Assembly: GCF_026262505.1 (NCBI RefSeq)
Contig: NC_067206.1
Span: 11,179,507-11,243,506, forward strand
DNA from: Trichomonas vaginalis G3
Taxonomy: Eukaryota; Parabasalia; Trichomonadida; Trichomonadidae
Length of the DNA stretch: 64,000 bases
Reading direction: 5' to 3'
The position numbers and the translations under genes were made by a program. This document shows positions 47,818-63,700 of the stretch, one piece after another. How positions within the stretch are numbered: position 1 is the first letter of the stretch; each line of letters opens with the position of its first letter. Under the pieces are notes generated by a model. That model ran no database searches and had not been told where the DNA came from. It saw nothing but the letters and a program-made list of their open reading frames with translations.

Positions 47818-48752
47818 TCGAAATTAAAAATAATAAAATTTATATATATTAATTTCATTAAATCAAGGTTAAAAATCTCACCGGAAAAATAACCTCAGTG
47901 TGATAAATTTATCACCGGAAAAATTTACAATAAGGTTAATACCGAAAATATCGAAAAATCAACATTTAAAGTTAATTTAAGAGTATGCACTTTTGTCACC
48001 TACTCGCAAATTCAATTTTAAATAATCGTTTTTGTGCATTTTTGCACTTTATGTAAAACCCATAATTGAAAACATATTGAATCTAAATCCCTAAAAAAAT
48101 AAGCAACTCAATGATGAATTAGACTTTATATTTATCAATTTTTATGAATTTAAAACATTCTACTCTAAATGATATTAACATTACAAAATCATTATTGCAT
48201 CACAAATATGTCAATATATATATAAATCTATGAAAATCAGATTTATAAATATCCTTAAGGGTGCTGGAAAGTGAAGTGAAAGCTAATATAAAAACTTCAC
48301 TTTTCAAACACATAAAATCTTTTTTATTTTCATTTATTTATATGAGTATAAACCTTGAATGATGATGTATCATAGTATCATATTTAAACTAAGTAAAATC
48401 GATGATTATGATTATATGGTTATCGAAAACATACAAATATCATACAAAATTTTTAAAATCTTGAAGGGAAAAAGTGCATTTATCTCATTCTCTGAGAATC
48501 GAAAATAAAATTTGTTCTGTAAAACTTTTAGTATAACTATTGTAATTTAGTGGTTAATATATCTCACCGGCTTAAACACATTACTGGAGGACTAGATAAA
48601 AATCGATTTAAATTTTGAATGTGACTATTTGGCCTGGAAACAGCTAGCATCATGTTTATTACCTAACAAAAATAAGTAAAATGAATTGAAAAGATAGTGA
48701 AAGAAGGAGTAGTTTTGATGAAACACAATTTGATCTAACTTATATAATTTAA
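47818..48752. other. AT-rich intergenic DNA before the satellite
   Basis: No gene or repeat is seen. A short direct repeat, (A/T)TCACCGGAAAAAT, lies near 47879 and 47911. Confidence 0.6.
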
Positions 48753-51700
48753 ACCGATGGATCCACCCAAATTTCTTCACTCTCCCCTCTCCCATCACTC
48801 AAAAACCGATGCAACCACCCAAATTTCTTCACTCTCCCCTCTCCCATCACTCAAAAACCGATGCAACCACCCAAATTTCTTCACTCTCCCCTCTCCCATC
48901 ACTCAAAAACCGATGCAACCACCCAAATTTCTTCACTCTCCCCTCTCCCATCACTCAAAAACCGATGCAACCACCCAAATTTCTTCACTCTCCCCTCTCC
49001 CATCACTCAAAAACCGATGCAACCACCCAAATTTCTTCACTCTCCCCTCTCCCATCACTCAAAAACCGATGCAACCACCCAAATTTCTTCACTCTCCCCT
49101 CTCCCATCACTCAAAAACCGATGCAACCACCCAAATTTCTTCACTCTCCCCTCTCCCATCACTCAAAAACCGATGCAACCACCCAAATTTCTTCACTCTC
49201 CCCTCTCCCATCACTCAAAAACCGATGCAACCACCCAAATTTCTTCACTCTCCCCTCTCCCATCACTCAAAAACCGATGCAACCACCCAAATTTCTTCAC
49301 TCTCCCTCTCCCACTCAAAAACCGATGCAACCACCCAAATTTCTTCACTCTCCCCTCTCCCATCACTCAAAAACCGATGCAACCACCCAAATTTCTTCAC
49401 TCTCCCCTCTCCCATCACTCAAAAACCGATGCAACCACCCAAATTTCTTCACTCTCCCCTCTCCCATCACTCAAAAACCGATGCAACCACCCAAATTTCT
49501 TCACTCTCCCTCTCCCATCACTCAAAAACCGATGCAACCACCCAAATTTCTTCACTCTCCCCTCTCCCATCACTCAAAAACCGATGCAACCACCCAAATT
49601 TCTTCACTCTCCCCTCTCCATCACTCAAAAACCGATGCAACCACCCAAATTTCTTCACTCTCCCCTCTCCCATCACTCAAAAACCGATGCAACCACCCAA
49701 ATTTCTTCACTCTCCCCTCTCCCATCACTCAAAAACCGATGCAACCACCCAAATTTCTTCACTCTCCCCTCTCCCATCACTCAAAAACCAATGCAACCAC
49801 CCAAATTTCTTCACTCTCCCCTCTCCCATCACTCAAAAACCGATGCAACCACCAAATTTCTTCACTCTCCCCTCTCCCATCACTCAAAAACCGATGCAAC
49901 CACCCAATTTCTTCACTCTCCCCTCTCCCATCACTCAAAAACCGATGCAACCACCCAAATTTCTTCACTCTCCCCTCTCCCATCACTCAAAAACCGATGC
50001 AACCACCCAAATTTCTTCACTCTCCCCTCTCCCATCACTCAAAAACCGATGCAACCACCCAAATTTCTTCACTCTCCCCTCTCCCATCACTCAAAAACCG
50101 ATGCAACCACCCAAATTTCTTCACTCTCCCCTCTCCCATCACTCAAAAACCGATGCAACCACCCAAATTTCTTCACTCTCCCCTCTCCCATCACTCAAAA
50201 ACCGATGCAACCACCCAAATTTCTTCACTCTCCCCTCTCCCATCACTCAAAAACCGATGCAACCACCCAAATTTCTTCACTCTCCCCTCTCCCATCACTC
50301 AAAAACCGATGCAACCACCCAAATTTCTTCACTCTCCCCTCTCCCATCACTCAAAAACCGATGCAACCACCCAAATTTCTTCACTCTCCCCTCTCCCATC
50401 ACTCAAAAACCGATGCAACCACCCAAATTTCTTCACTCTCCCCTCTCCATCACTCAAAAACCGATGCAACCACCCAAATTTCTTCACTCTCCCTCTCCCA
50501 TCACTCAAAAACCGATGCAACCACCCAAATTTCTTCACTCTCCCCTCTCCCATCACTCAAAAACCGATGCAACCACCCAAATTTCTTCACTCTCCCCTCT
50601 CCCATCACTCAAAAACCGATGCAACCACCCAAATTTCTTCACTCTCCCCTCTCCCATCACTCAAAAACCGATGCAACCACCCAAATTTCTTCACTCTCCC
50701 CTCTCCCATCACTCAAAAACCGATGCAACCACCCAAATTTCTTCACTCTCCCCTCTCCCATCACTCAAAAACCGATGCAACCACCCAAATTTCTTCACTC
50801 TCCCCTCTCCCATCACTCAAAAACCGATGCAACCACCCAAATTTCTTCACTCTCCCCTCTCCCATCACTCAAAACCGATGCAACCACCCAAATTTCTTCA
50901 CTCTCCCCTCTCCCATCACTCAAAAACCGATGCAACCACCCAAATTTCTTCACTCTCCCCTCTCCCATCACTCAAAAACCGATGCAACCACCCAAATTTC
51001 TTCACTCTCCCCTCTCCCATCACTCAAAACCGATGCAACCACCCAAATTTCTTCACTCTCCCCTCTCCCATCACTCAAAAACCGATGCAACCACCCAAAT
51101 TTCTTCACTCTCCCCTCTCCCATCACTCAAAAACCGATGCAACCACCCAAATTTCTTCACTCTCCCCCTCCCATCACTCAAAAACCGATGCAACCACCCA
51201 AATTTCTTCACTCTCCCCTCTCCCATCACTCAAAAACCGATGCAACCACCCAAATTTCTTCACTCTCCCCTCTCCCATCACTCAAAAACCGATGCAACCA
51301 CCCAAATTTCTTCACTCTCCCTCTCCCATCACTCAAAAACCGATGCAACCACCCAAATTTCTTCACTCTCCCCTCTCCCATCACTCAAAACCGATGCAAC
51401 CACCCAAATTTCTTCACTCTCCCCTCTCCCATCACTCAAAACCGATGCAACCACCCAAATTTCTTCACTCTCCCCTCTCCCATCACTCAAAAACCGATGC
51501 AACCACCCAAATTTCTTCACTCTCCCCTCTCCCATCACTCAAAAACCGATGCAACCACCAAATTTCTTCACTCTCCCCTCTCCCATCACTCAAAAACCGA
51601 TGCAACCACCCAAATTTCTTCACTCTCCCCTCTCCCATCACTCAAAAACCGATGCAACCACCCAAATTTCTTCACTCTCCCTCTCCCATCACTCAAAAAC

Positions 51701-54700
51701 CGATGCAACCACCCAAATTTCTTCACTCTCCCCTCTCCCATCACTCAAAAACCGATGCAACCACCCAAATTTCTTCACTCTCCCCTCTCCCATCACTCAA
51801 AAACCGATGCAACCACCCAAATTTCTTCACTCTCCCCTCTCCCATCACTCAAAAACCGATGCAACCACCCAAATTTCTTCACTCTCCCTCTCCCATCACT
51901 CAAAAACCGATGCAACCACCCAAATTTCTTCACTCTCCCTCTCCCATCACTCAAAAACCGATGCAACCACCCAAATTTCTTCACTCTCCCCTCTCCCATC
52001 ACTCAAAAACCGATGCAACCACCCAAATTTCTTCACTCTCCCTCTCCCATCACTCAAAAACCGATGCAACCACCCAAATTTCTTCACTCTCCCCTCTCCC
52101 ATCACTCAAAAACCGATGCAACCACCCAAATTTCTTCACTCTCCCCTCTCCCATCACTCAAAAACCGATGCAACCACCCAAATTTCTTCACTCTCCCCTC
52201 TCCCATCACTCAAAAACCGATGCAACCACCCAAATTTCTTCACTCTCCCCTCTCCATCACTCAAAAACCGATGCAACCACCCAAATTTCTTCACTCTCCC
52301 CTCTCCCATCACTCAAAAACCGATGCAACCACCCAAATTTCTTCACTCTCCCCTCTCCATCACTCAAAAACCGATGCAACCACCCAAATTTCTTCACTCT
52401 CCCCTCTCCCATCACTCAAAAACCGATGCAACCCCCCAAATTTTCTTCACTCTCCCCTCTCCCATCACTCAAAACCGATGCAACCACCCAAATTTCTTCA
52501 CTCTCCCCTCTCCCATCACTCAAAAACCGATGCAACCACCCAAATTTCTTCACTCTCCCCTCTCCCATCACTCAAAACCGATGCAACCACCCAAATTTCT
52601 TCACTCCCCTCTCCCATCACTCAAAAACCGATGCAACCACCCAAATTTCTTCACTCTCCCTCTCCCATCACTCAAAAACCGATGCAACCACCCAAATTTC
52701 TTCACTCTCCCCTCTCCCATCACTCAAAAACCGATGCAACCACCCAAATTTCTTCACTCTCCCCTCCCATCACTCAAAAACCGATGCAACCACCCAAATT
52801 TCTTCACTCTCCCCTCTCCCATCACTCAAAAACCGATGCAACCACCCAAATTTCTTCACTCTCCCCTCTCCCATCACTCAAAAACCGATGCAACCACCCA
52901 AATTTCTTCACTCTCCCCTCTCCCATCACTCAAAAACCGATGCAACCACCCAAATTTCTTCACTCTCCCCTCTCCCATCACTCAAAAACCGATGCAACCA
53001 CCCAAATTTCTTCACTCTCCCCTCTCCCATCACTCAAAAACCGATGCAACCACCCAAATTTCTTCACTCTCCCCTCTCCCATCACTCAAAAACCGATGCA
53101 ACCACCCAAATTTCTTCACTCTCCCCTCTCCATCACTCAAAAACCGATGCAACCACCCAAATTTCTTCACTCTCCCTCTCCCATCACTCAAAAACCGATG
53201 CAACCACCCAAATTTCTTCACTCTCCCTCTCCATCACTCAAAAACCGATGCAACCACCAAATTTCTTCACTCTCCCTCTCCATCACTCAAAAACCGATGC
53301 AACCACCCAAATTTCTTCACTCTCCCCTCTCCCATCACTCAAAAACCGATGCAACCACCCAAATTTCTTCACTCTCCCTCTCCCATCACTCAAAACCGAT
53401 GCAACCACCCAAATTTCTTCACTCTCCCCTCTCCCATCACTCAAAAACCGATGCAACCACCCAAATTTCTTCACTCCCCCTCTCCCATCACTCAAAAACC
53501 GATGCAACCACCCAAATTTCTTCACTCTCCCTCTCCCATCACTCAAAAACCGATGCAACCACCCAAATTTCTTCACTCTCCCCTCTCCCATCACTCAAAA
53601 ACCGATGCAACCACCCAAATTTCTTCACTCTCCCCTCTCCCATCACTCAAAAACCGATGCAACCACCCAAATTTCTTCACTCTCCCCTCTCCCATCACTC
53701 AAAAACCGATGCAACCACCCAAATTTCTTCACTCTCCCCTCTCCCATCACTCAAAAACCGATGCAACCACCCAAATTTCTTCACTCTCCCCTCTCCCATC
53801 ACTCAAAAACCGATGCAACCACCCAAATTTCTTCACTCTCCCCTCTCCCATCACTCAAAAACCGATGCAACCACCCAAATTTCTTCACTCTCCCCTCTCC
53901 ATCACTCAAAAACCGATGCAACCACCCAAATTTCTTCACTCTCCCCTCTCCCATCACTCAAAAACCGATGCAACCACCCAAATTTCTTCACTCTCCCCTC
54001 TCCCATCACTCAAAAACCGATGCAACCACCCAAATTTCTTCACTCTCCCCTCTCCCATCACTCAAAAACCGATGCAACCACCCAAATTTCTTCACTCTCC
54101 CCTCTCCCATCACTCAAAAAACCGATGCAACCACCCAAATTTCTTCACTCTCCCCTCTCCCATCACTCAAAAACCGATGCAACCACCCAAATTTCTTCAC
54201 TCTCCCCTCTCCCATCACTCAAAAACCGATGCAACCACCCAAATTTCTTCACTCTCCCCTCTCCCATCACTCAAAAACCGATGCAACCACCCAAATTTCT
54301 TCACTCTCCCCTCTCCATCACTCAAAAACCGATGCAACCACCCAAATTTCTTCACTCTCCCCTCTCCCATCACTCAAAAACCGATGCAACCACCCAAATT
54401 TCTTCACTCTCCCCTCTCCCATCACTCAAAAACCGATGCAACCACCCAAATTTCTTCACTCTCCCCTCTCCCATCACTCAAAAAACCGATGCAACCACCC
54501 AAATTTCTTCACTCCCCTCTCCCATCACTCAAAAACCGATGCAACCACCCAAATTTCTTCACTCCCCTCTCCCATCACTCAAAAACCGATGCAACCACCC
54601 AAATTTCTTCACTCTCCCTCTCCCATCACTCAAAAACCGATGCAACCACCCAAATTTCTTCACTCTCCCCTCTCCATCACTCAAAAACCGATGCAACCAC

Positions 54701-57700
54701 CCAAATTTCTTCACTCTCCCCTCTCCCATCACTCAAAAACCGATGCAACCACCCAAATTTCTTCACTCTCCCCTCTCCATCACTCAAAAACCGATGCAAC
54801 CACCCAAATTTCTTCACTCTCCCCTCTCCCATCACTCAAAAACCGATGCAACCACCCAAATTTCTTCACTCTCCCCTCTCCCATCACTCAAAAACCGATG
54901 CAACCACCCAAATTTCTTCACTCTCCCCTCTCCCATCACTCAAAAACCGATGCAACCACCCAAATTTCTTCACTCTCCCCTCTCCCATCACTCAAAAACC
55001 GATGCAACCACCCAAATTTCTTCACTCTCCCCTCTCCCATCACTCAAAAACCGATGCAACCACCCAAATTTCTTCACTCTCCCTCTCCCATCACTCAAAA
55101 ACCGATGCAACCACCCAAATTTCTTCACTCTCCCCTCTCCCATCACTCAAAAACCGATGCAACCACCCAAATTTCTTCACTCTCCCCTCTCCCATCACTC
55201 AAAAACCGATGCAACCACCCAAATTTCTTCACTCTCCCCTCTCCCATCACTCAAAACCGATGCAACCACCCAAATTTCTTCACTCTCCCCTCTCCCATCA
55301 CTCAAAAACCGATGCAACCACCCAAATTTCTTCACTCTCCCCTCTCCCATCACTCAAAAACCGATGCAACCACCCAAATTTCTTCACTCTCCCCTCTCCC
55401 ATCACTCAAAAACCGATGCAACCACCCAAATTTCTTCACTCTCCCCTCTCCCATCACTCAAAACCGATGCAACCACCCAAATTTCTTCACTCTCCCCTCT
55501 CCCATCACTCAAAAACCGATGCAACCACCCAAATTTCTTCACTCTCCCCTCTCCCATCACTCAAAAACCGATGCAACCACCCAAATTTCTTCACTCTCCC
55601 CTCTCCCATCACTCAAAAACCGATGCAACCACCCAAATTTCTTCACTCTCCCCTCTCCCATCACTCAAAAACCGATGCAACCACCCAAATTTCTTCACTC
55701 TCCCCTCTCCCATCACTCAAAAACCGATGCAACCACCCAAATTTCTTCACTCTCCCCTCTCCCATCACTCAAAAACCGATGCAACCACCCAAATTTCTTC
55801 ACTCTCCCCTCTCCCATCACTCAAAAACCGATGCAACCACCCAAATTTCTTCACTCTCCCCTCTCCCATCACTCAAAAACCGATGCAACCACCCAAATTT
55901 CTTCACTCTCCCCTCTCCCATCACTCAAAAACCGATGCAACCACCCAAATTTCTTCACTCTCCCCTCTCCCATCACTCAAAAACCGATGCAACCACCCAA
56001 ATTTCTTCACTCTCCCCTCTCCCATCACTCAAAAACCGATGCAACCACCCAAATTTCTTCACTCTCCCCTCTCCCATCACTCAAAAACCGATGCAACCAC
56101 CCAAATTTCTTCACTCTCCCCTCTCCCATCACTCAAAAACCGATGCAACCACCCAAATTTCTTCACTCTCCCCTCTCCCATCACTCAAAAACCGATGCAA
56201 CCACCCAAATTTCTTCACTCTCCCCTCTCCCATCACTCAAAAACCGATGCAACCACCCAAATTTCTTCACTCTCCCCTCTCCCATCACTCAAAAACCGAT
56301 GCAACCACCCAAATTTCTTCACTCTCCCCTCTCCATCACTCAAAAAACCGATGCAACCACCCAAATTTCTTCACTCTCCCCTCTCCCATCACTCAAAAAC
56401 CGATGCAACCACCCAAATTTCTTCACTCTCCCTCTCCCATCACTCAAAACCGATGCAACCACCCAAATTTCTTCACTCTCCCTCTCCCATCACTCAAAAA
56501 CCGATGCAACCACCCAAATTTCTTCACTCTCCCCTCTCCCATCACTCAAAAACCGATGCAACCACCCAAATTTCTTCACTCTCCCCTCTCCCATCACTCA
56601 AAAACCGATGCAACCACCCAAATTTCTTCACTCTCCCCTCTCCCATCACTCAAAAACCGATGCAACCACCCAAATTTCTTCACTCTCCCCTCTCCCATCA
56701 CTCAAAAACCGATGCAACCACCCAAATTTCTTCACTCTCCCCTCTCCCATCACTCAAAAACCGATGCAACCACCCAAATTTCTTCACTCTCCCCTCTCCC
56801 ATCACTCAAAAACCGATGCAACCACCCAAATTTCTTCACTCTCCCCTCTCCCATCACTCAAAAACCGATGCAACCACCCAAATTTCTTCACTCTCCCCTC
56901 TCCCATCACTCAAAAACCGATGCAACCACCCAAATTTCTTCACTCTCCCCTCTCCATCACTCAAAAACCGATGCAACCACCCAAATTTCTTCACTCTCCC
57001 CTCTCCCATCACTCAAAAACCGATGCAACCACCCAAATTTCTTCACTCTCCCCTCTCCCATCACTCAAAAACCGATGCAACCACCCAAATTTCTTCACTC
57101 TCCCCTCTCCCATCACTCAAAAACCGATGCAACCACCCAAATTTCTTCACTCTCCCCTCTCCCATCACTCAAAAACCCGATGCAACCACCCAAATTTCTT
57201 CACTCTCCCTCTCCCATCACTCAAAACCGATGCAACCACCCAAATTTCTTCACTCTCCCCTCTCCCATCACTCAAAACCCGATGCAACCACCCAAATTTC
57301 TTCACTCTCCCCTCTCCCATCACTCAAAACCGATGCAACCACCCAAATTTCTTCACTCTCCCCTCTCCCATCACTCAAAACCGATGCAACCACCCAAATT
57401 TCTTCACTCTCCCCTCTCCCATCACTCAAAAACCCGATGCAACCACCCAAATTTCTTCACTCCCCCTCTCCCATCACTCAAAACCGATGCAACCACCCAA
57501 ATTTCTTCACTCTCCCCTCTCCCATCACTCAAAACCGATGCAACCACCCAAATTTCTTCACTCTCCCCTCTCCCATCACTCAAAACCCGATGCAACCACC
57601 CAAATTTCTTCACTCTCCCCTCTCCCATCACTCAAAAACCGATGCAACCACCCAAATTTCTTCACTCTCCCTCTCCCATCACTAAAAACCGATGCAACCA

Positions 57701-60700
57701 CCCAAATTTCTTCACTCTCCCCTCTCCCATCACTCAAAACCGATGCAACCACCCAAATTTCTTCCACTCCCCCCTCTCTCCCACTCAAAACCCGATGCAA
57801 CCACCCAAATTTCTTCACTCTCCCCTCTCCCATCACTCAAAAACCGATGCAACCACCCAAATTTCTTCACTCTCCCCTCTCCCATCACTCAAAACCCGAT
57901 GCAACCACCCAAATTTCTTCACTCTCCCCTCTCCCATCACTCAAAACCCGATGCAACCACCCAAATTTCTTCACTCTCCCCTCTCCCATCACTCAAAACC
58001 GATGCAACCACCCAAATTTCTTCACTCTCCCCTCTCCCATCACTCAAAACCGATGCAACCACCCAAATTTCTTCACTCTCCCCTCTCCCATCACTCAAAA
58101 CCGATGCAACCACCCAAATTTCTTCACTCTCCCCTCTCCCATCACTCAAAACCCGATGCAACCACCCAAATTTCTTCAGACACATATCCAGCACACTCTC
58201 TCCCACTCAAAACCCGATGCAACCACCCAAATTTCTTCACTCTCCCCTCTCCCATCACTCAAAAACCGATGCAACCACCCAAATTTCTTCACTCTCCCTC
58301 TCCCATCCACTCAAAAACCGATGCAACCACCCAAATTTCTTCACTCTCCCCTCTCCCATCACTCAAAAACCGATGCAACCACCCAAATTTCTTCACTCTC
58401 CCCTCTCCCATCACTCAAAACCGATGCAACCACCCAAATTTCTTCACTCTCCCCTCTCCCATCACTCAAAAACCCGATGCAACCACCCAAATTTCTTAGC
58501 ACATATCAGCACACTCTCTCCCACTCAAAAACCGATGCAACCACCCAAATTTCTTCACTCTCCCCTCTCCCATCACTCAAAAACCCGATGCAACCACCCA
58601 AATTTCTTCACTCCCCCTCTCCCATCACTCAAAACCGATGCAACCACCCAAATTTCTTCACTCTCCCCTCTCCCATCACTCAAAACCGATGCAACCACCC
58701 AAATTTCTTCACTCTCCCCTCTCCCATCACTCAAAAACCGATGCAACCACCCAAATTTCTTCACTCTCCCCTCTCCCATCACTCAAAACCGATGCAACCA
58801 CCCAAATTTCTTCAGAGCACATATCCAGCCACTCTCTCATCACTCAAAACCGATGCAACCACCCAAATTTCTTCACTCTCCCCTCCCATCACTCAAAACC
58901 GATGCAACCACCCAAATTTCTTCCACTCCCCTCTCCCATCACTCAAAACCGATGCAACCACCCAAATTTCTTCACTCTCCCTCCCATCACTCAAAAACCC
59001 GATGCAACACACCCAAATTTCTTCACTCTCCCCTCTCCCCACTCAAAAACCCGATGCAACCACCCAAATTTCTTCACTCTCCCCTCTCCCATCACTCAAA
59101 ACCCGATGCAACCACCCAAATTTCTTCACTCTCCCCTCTCTCCCACTCAAAACCCGATGCAACCACCCAAATTTCTTCACTCTCCCCTCTCCCATCACTC
59201 AAAACCCGATGCAACCACCCAAATTTCTTCACTCTCCCCTCTCCCATCACTCAAAAACCGATGCAACCACCCAAATTTCTTCACTCTCCCCTCTCCCATC
59301 ACTCAAAACCCGATGCAACCACCCAAATTTCTTCAGAGCACATATCCAGCACACTCTCTCCCACTCAAAACCCGATGCAACCACCCAAATTTCTTCACTC
59401 TCCCCTCTCCCATCACTCAAAACCCGATGCAACCACCCAAATTTCTTCACTCTCCCCTCTCCCATCACTCAAAAACCGATGCAACCACCCAAATTTCTTC
59501 ACTCTCCCCTCTCCCATCACTCAAAACCCGATGCAACCACCCAAATTTCTTCACTCTCCCCTCTCCCATCACTCAAAAACCGATGCAACCACCCAAATTT
59601 CTTCACTCTCCCCTCTCCCATCACTCAAAACCCGATGCAACCACCCAAATTTCTTCAGAGCACATATCCACCCTCTCTCCCACTCAAAACCCGATGCAAC
59701 CACCAAATTTCTTCACTCTCCCCTCTCCCATCACTCAAAACCCGATGCAACCACCCAAATTTCTTCACTCTCCCCTCTCCCATCACTCAAAAACCGATGC
59801 AACCACCCAAATTTCTTCACTCTCCCCTCTCCCATCACTCAAAACCCGATGCAACCACCCAAATTTCTTCACTCTCCCCTCTCTCCCACTCAAAACCCGA
59901 TGCAACCACCCAAATTTCTTCACTCTCCCCTCTCCCATCACTCAAAACCCGATGCAACCACCCAAATTTCTTCAGAGCACATATCCAGCACACTCTCTCC
60001 CACTCAAAACCCGATGCAACCACCCAAATTCACTTCCACTCTCCTCTCCCATCACTCAAAACCCGATGCAACCACCCAAATTTCTTCAGAGCACATATCC
60101 AGCACACTCTCCCATCATCAAAACCGATGCAACCACCCAAATTTCTTCACTCTCCCCTCTCCCATCACTCAAAACCCGATGCAACCACCCAAATTTCTTC
60201 ACTCTCCCCTCTCCCATCACTCAAAACCCGATGCAACCACCCAAATTTCATTCACTCTCCCCTCTCCATCACTCAAAACCCGATGCAACCACCCAAATTT
60301 CTTCACTCCCCTCTCCATCACTCAAAAACCGATGCAACCACCCAAATTTCTTCACTCTCCCCTCTCCCATCACTCAAAAACCCGATGCAACCACCCAAAT
60401 TTCTTCACTGCACTCTCCAGCCCCTCTCTCCACATCAAAAACCGATGCAACCACCCAAATTTCTTCACTCTCCCCTCTCCCATCACTCAAAACCGATGCA
60501 ACCACACCCAAATTTCTTCAGCACATATCCAGCCACACTCTCTCCCAACTCAAAAACCGATGCAACCACCCAAATTTCTTCACTCTCCCCTCTCCCATCA
60601 CTCAAAACCCGATGCAACCACCCAAATTTCTTCACTCTCCCCTCTCCCCATCATCAAAACCGATGCAACCACCCAAATTTCTTCACTCTCCCTCTCCCAT

Positions 60701-63700
60701 CACTCAAAAACCCGATGCAACCACCCCAAATTTCTTCACTCCCACTCTCCCCACTCAAAAACCGATGCAACCACCCAAATTTCTTCACTCTCCCCTCTCC
60801 CATCACTCAAAACCCGATGCAACCACCCAAATTTCTTCAGAGCACATATCCAGCACACTCTCTCCCACTCAAAACCCGATGCAACCACCCAAATTTCTTC
60901 ACTCTCCCCTCTCCCATCACTCAAAACCCGATGCAACCACCCAAATTTCTTCAGAGCACATATCCAGCACACTCTCTCCCACTCAAAACCCGATGCAACC
61001 ACCCAAATTTCTTCACTCTCCCCTCTCCCATCACTCAAAACCCGATGCAACCACCCAAATTTCTTCAGAGCACATATCCAGCACACTCTCTCCCACTCAA
61101 AAACCGATGCAACCACCCAAATTTCTTCACTCTCCCCTCTCCCATCACTCAAAACCCGATGCAACCACCCAAATTTCTTCAGAGCACTCCAGCCCACTCT
61201 CTCCATCACTCAAAAACCGATGCAACCACCCAAATTTCTTCACATCTCCCACTCTCCATCACTCAAAACCGATGCCAACCACCCAAATTCTTCACTCTCC
61301 CCTCTCCCATCACTCAAAACCCGATGCAACCACCCAAATTTCTTCAGAGCACATATCCAGCACACTCTCTCCCACTCAAAAACCGATGCAACCACCCAAA
61401 TTTCTTCACTCTCCCCTCTCCCATCACTCAAAACCCGATGCAACCACCCAAATTTCTTCACTATCCCACTCTCTCCCACTCAAAACCGATGCAACCACCC
61501 AAATTCTTCACTATCCCCTCTCCCACTCAAAACCCGATGCAACCACCCAAATTTCTTCACTCTCCCCTCTCCCATCACTCAAAACCCGATGCAACCACCC
61601 AAATTTCTTCAGAGCACATATCCAGCACACTCTCTCCCACTCAAAAACCGATGCAACCACCCAAATTTCTTCACTCTCCCTCTCCCATCACTCAAAACCC
61701 GATGCAACCACCCAAATTTCTTCAGAGCACATATCCAGCACACTCTCCCATCACTCAAAACCCGATGCAACCACCCAAATTTCTTCACTCTCCCCTCTCC
61801 CATCACTCAAAACCCGATGCAACCACCCAAATTTCTTCAGAGCACATATCCAGCACACTCTCTCCCACTCAAAACCCGATGCAACCACCCAAATTTCTTC
61901 AGAGCACATATCCAGCACACTCTCTCCCACTCAAAACCCGATGCAACCACCCAAATTTCTTCACTCTCCCCTCTCCCATCACTCAAAACCCGATGCAACC
62001 ACCCAAATTTCTTCAGAGCACATATCCAGCACACTCTCTCCCACTCAAAACCCGATGCAACCACCCAAATTTCTTCAGAGCACATATCCAGCACACTCTC
62101 TCCCACTCAAAACCCGATGCAACCACCCAAATTTCTTCAGAGCACATATCCAGCACACTCTCTCCCACTCAAAAACCGATGCAACCACCCAAATTTCTTC
62201 AGAGCACATATCCAGCACACTCCCCTCTCCCACTCAAAACCCGATGCAACCACCCAAATTTCTTCAGAGCACATATCCAGCACACTCTCTCCCACTCAAA
62301 ACCCGATGCAACCACCCAAATTTCTTCACTCTCCCCTCTCCCATCACTCAAAAACCGATTGCAAACCACCCAAATTTCTTCACTCTCCCTCTCCCATCAC
62401 TCAAAAAACCCGATGCAACCACCCAAATTTCAATCACATCTCCCCTCTCCCATTCACTCAAAAACCAGATTGCCAACACCCAAATTTCTTCACTCTCCCC
62501 TCTCCATCACTCAAAAACGATGCAACCACCCAAAATTTCTCATCACTCATCCCTCTCCCATCACTCAAAACCCGATGCAACCACCAAATTTCTTCACTCT
62601 CCCCTCTCCCATCACTCAAAACCGATGCAACCACCCAAAATTTCTTCACCTCTCACCTCTCCCATCACTCAAAACCCGATGCAAACCACCCAAATTTCTT
62701 CACTCTCCCACTCCCCACTCACCAAACCCGATGCAAACCACCTCAAATTTTCTCACTCTCCCCTCTCCCATCACATCAAAAACCGATGCAACCACCCAAA
62801 TTTCTTCACCTCTCCCCTCTCCCATCACTCAAAACCCGAATGCAACCACCCAAATTTCTTCACTCTCCCCTCTCCCATCAGCTCTCAAACCGATGCAACC
62901 ACACCAAATTTCTTCACTCTCCCCTCTCCATCACTCAAAACCCGATGCAACCACCCCAAATTCTTCACTCTCCCCTCTCCCATCACTCAAAAACCGATTG
63001 CAACCACCACAAATTTCTTCACTCTCCCCTCTCCCATCACTCAAAAACGATGCAACCACCCAATTTCTTCAATCTCCCCTCTCCCATCACTCAAAAACCC
63101 GATGCAACCACCAAATTCTTCACTCTCCCTCTCCATCACTCAAACAACGATGCAACCACCCAAATTTCTTCACTCTCCCCTCTCCCATATACCAAAACCC
63201 GATGCAACCACCAAATTTCTTCACTCTCCCCTTCCCATCACTCAAAAACCCGATGCAACCACCCAAATTTCTTCACTCCTCCCCTCTCCATCACTCAAAC
63301 CGATGCAACCACCCAAATTCTTTCACTTCCCCTCTCCCATCACTCAAAAACCGATGCAACCACCCAAATTTCTTCACTCTCCGCCTCTCCCATCACTCAA
63401 AAACTGCGATGCAACCACCCAAAATTTCTTCACTCTCCCCTCTCCCATCACTCAAAACCCGATGCAACCACCCAAATTTCTTCACTCTCCCCTCTCCCAT
63501 CACTCAAAACCGAATAACCACCCCAAAATTCTTCACTCTCTCCCTCTACCATCACTCAAAACCGAATGCAACCACCAAATTCTCGATGAGCTCAAAATAT
63601 CCGACCACTTCTCCCTCTCCCATCACTCAAAAACCGATGCAACCACCCAAAATTTCTTCACTCTCCCCTCTCCCATCACTCAAAAACCGATGCAACCACC